From positions 1 to 8,001 of the forward strand of contig SLPP01000154.1 in assembly GCA_007131945.1 (NCBI GenBank): 8,001 nt of DNA. Reading direction: 5' to 3'. The notes below the pieces were generated by a model. The model saw nothing but the letters and a program-made list of their open reading frames with translations, searched no databases and had not been told where the DNA came from. Positions 7,227 to 8,001 of this stretch are shown one piece after another. Origin of the DNA: Paracoccaceae bacterium (GTDB taxonomy: Bacteria > Pseudomonadota > Alphaproteobacteria > Rhodobacterales > Rhodobacteraceae). The position numbers were made by a program, and so were the translations under genes. Positions within the stretch are counted from its first letter, which is position 1, and each line of letters starts with the position of its first letter.

Positions 7227-8001
7227 GCCATCTCGGGCTGCGCCGCCTCAATCCGGGCGAGCCGGGCGATGAACTCGGTCACCGCCGCCAGCAGCGCCTC
7301 GGGCGCCTCCGTATGCGGCGCGTGCCGGCAGCCGGGGATCATCACCACGTCGACCGGCGCGTAGCTGCGGCTTTCCAGCTCGTCGATCTGCGCGCGGGTG
7401 CCGTACTGGTCGTCCTCGCCCTGAACCGCCAGCGCCGGGATGCGCAGGTAGTCGATCACCTCGGCGACGTTCCACTCCCTGAAGGCGGGATCGAGCCAGG
7501 TGTCGTTCCAGCCGCGGAAGGTATTTTCCGGATCGGCATGGAAACGCGCCATCCGCGCCTTCAGATCGCCCGACGCGTAGGCCTCGCGGGCCCTGGCGAT
7601 CTCGGCCAGTCCCATCTCCTCGGTGAAGAAATGCGGCGCGATCAGCACCAGGCCCCGGATGCGCATGTCGGCGATGCTGCCGGCATAGATGGCCGAGATC
7701 GTGGCACCGTCGCTGTGTCCCAGCAGGACCGCCTGGCCGACACCCGTGGCGTCGAGAACCTGCGGCAGCACCTCGACCGCCTCGCGCGTCATGAAGTCGA
7801 GCGGGCGCGGCAGGTCGGCGGGATCGGAAGCCCCGTGCCCGGCGCGCGAATAGGCAAGGACGCCCCAGCCGGTCGCCGCGGCTAGCCTTTCGGGGAAGTC
7901 GCGCCAGAGCGCGATGCAGCCGAGCCCCTCGTGCAGCATCACGATCGTCGGCGCCTCGCCCGGCGGCGGCCCCCAGCTCGCCGCCTCCAGCCGCTTGCCG
8001 C
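7223..8001 (-). CDS. Alpha/beta hydrolase (5' end outside window)
   Basis: This is a serine hydrolase of the alpha/beta fold; the substrate is unknown. The frame is open across the right edge (GKRLEAASWGPPPGEAPTI precedes the GTG at 7942), so the protein begins beyond the window and the GTG is not a convincing start. At least 258 residues are visible. Landmarks in order: the oxyanion loop LHEGLG, then YSRAGHGASD, the nucleophile elbow GHSDG (G-x-S-x-G), the acid loop VQGEDDQYGT, and a His in GCRHAPHTEAPEALL, so the Ser-Asp-His triad is complete. Similar hydrolases occur next to aromatic-degradation genes, and an esterase or lactonase role in benzoate metabolism is possible but not shown. Its stop overlaps the start of the DUF309 gene by four bases. 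Confidence 0.9.
   Translation of the reverse strand, partial: GKRLEAASWGPPPGEAPTIVMLHEGLGCIALWRDFPERLAAATGWGVLAYSRAGHGASDPADLPRPLDFMTREAVEVLPQVLDATGVGQAVLLGHSDGATISAIYAGSIADMRIRGLVLIAPHFFTEEMGLAEIARAREAYASGDLKARMARFHADPENTFRGWNDTWLDPAFREWNVAEVIDYLRIPALAVQGEDDQYGTRAQIDELESRSYAPVDVVMIPGCRHAPHTEAPEALLAAVTEFIARLARIEAAQPEMA

Noticed and set aside
6728..7885. Plus-strand ORF of 385 codons opposite the DUF309 and hydrolase genes
   Set aside because: Pro/Arg-rich translation typical of a GC-rich shadow frame; the opposite strand encodes two recognisable families.

Overview
The window is a GC-rich stretch, probably from an alphaproteobacterium (the look of the proteins suggests Rhodobacterales, but I cannot prove the taxon from sequence alone). 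Every gene I can support is on the minus strand, so transcription runs from right (8001) to left (1). The core is the aerobic, CoA-dependent 'box' pathway for benzoate. In this pathway benzoyl-CoA is epoxidised by the reductase BoxA and the di-iron epoxidase BoxB, and the ring is then opened by BoxC to 3,4-dehydroadipyl-CoA semialdehyde plus formate.

Layout in the direction of transcription. (1) 8001-7223 holds an alpha/beta hydrolase (5' end outside the window), and 7226-6738 holds a DUF309 protein. The two overlap by ATGA. (2) 6737-6596 is a 142-bp control region. It has a good sigma70-type promoter for boxC surrounded by TGCA repeats spaced like the operators of the BoxR/BzdR repressor family. 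(3) 6595-4883 is boxC, 4851-3400 is boxB, 3375-3202 is a short Cys-rich ORF that appears undescribed, and 3205-2009 is boxA. (4) 1983-1507 is a 4-hydroxybenzoyl-CoA-type thioesterase. (5) About 1404-490 is boxR, an HTH plus shikimate-kinase-like repressor, preceded by its own TGCA repeats. (6) 497 to the left edge is a degenerate 3-hydroxyacyl-CoA-dehydrogenase-like gene, cut by the window.

How it fits together: BoxR probably senses benzoyl-CoA and releases the boxC promoter and its own promoter. BoxA, BoxB and BoxC then carry out epoxidation and ring opening, and the thioesterase may rescue trapped CoA. The downstream dehydrogenase-like protein would fit the later beta-oxidation steps, but its motifs look damaged. 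The benzoate-CoA ligase and the semialdehyde dehydrogenase BoxD are not in this window.

The most interesting item is the 57-residue ORF between boxB and boxA. It has a strong Shine-Dalgarno sequence, overlaps the boxA start by four bases, and carries a C-x2-C-x2-C-x3-C motif of the [4Fe-4S] ferredoxin type. I know of no standard box component like it. No stretch over 300 bases lacks a gene.
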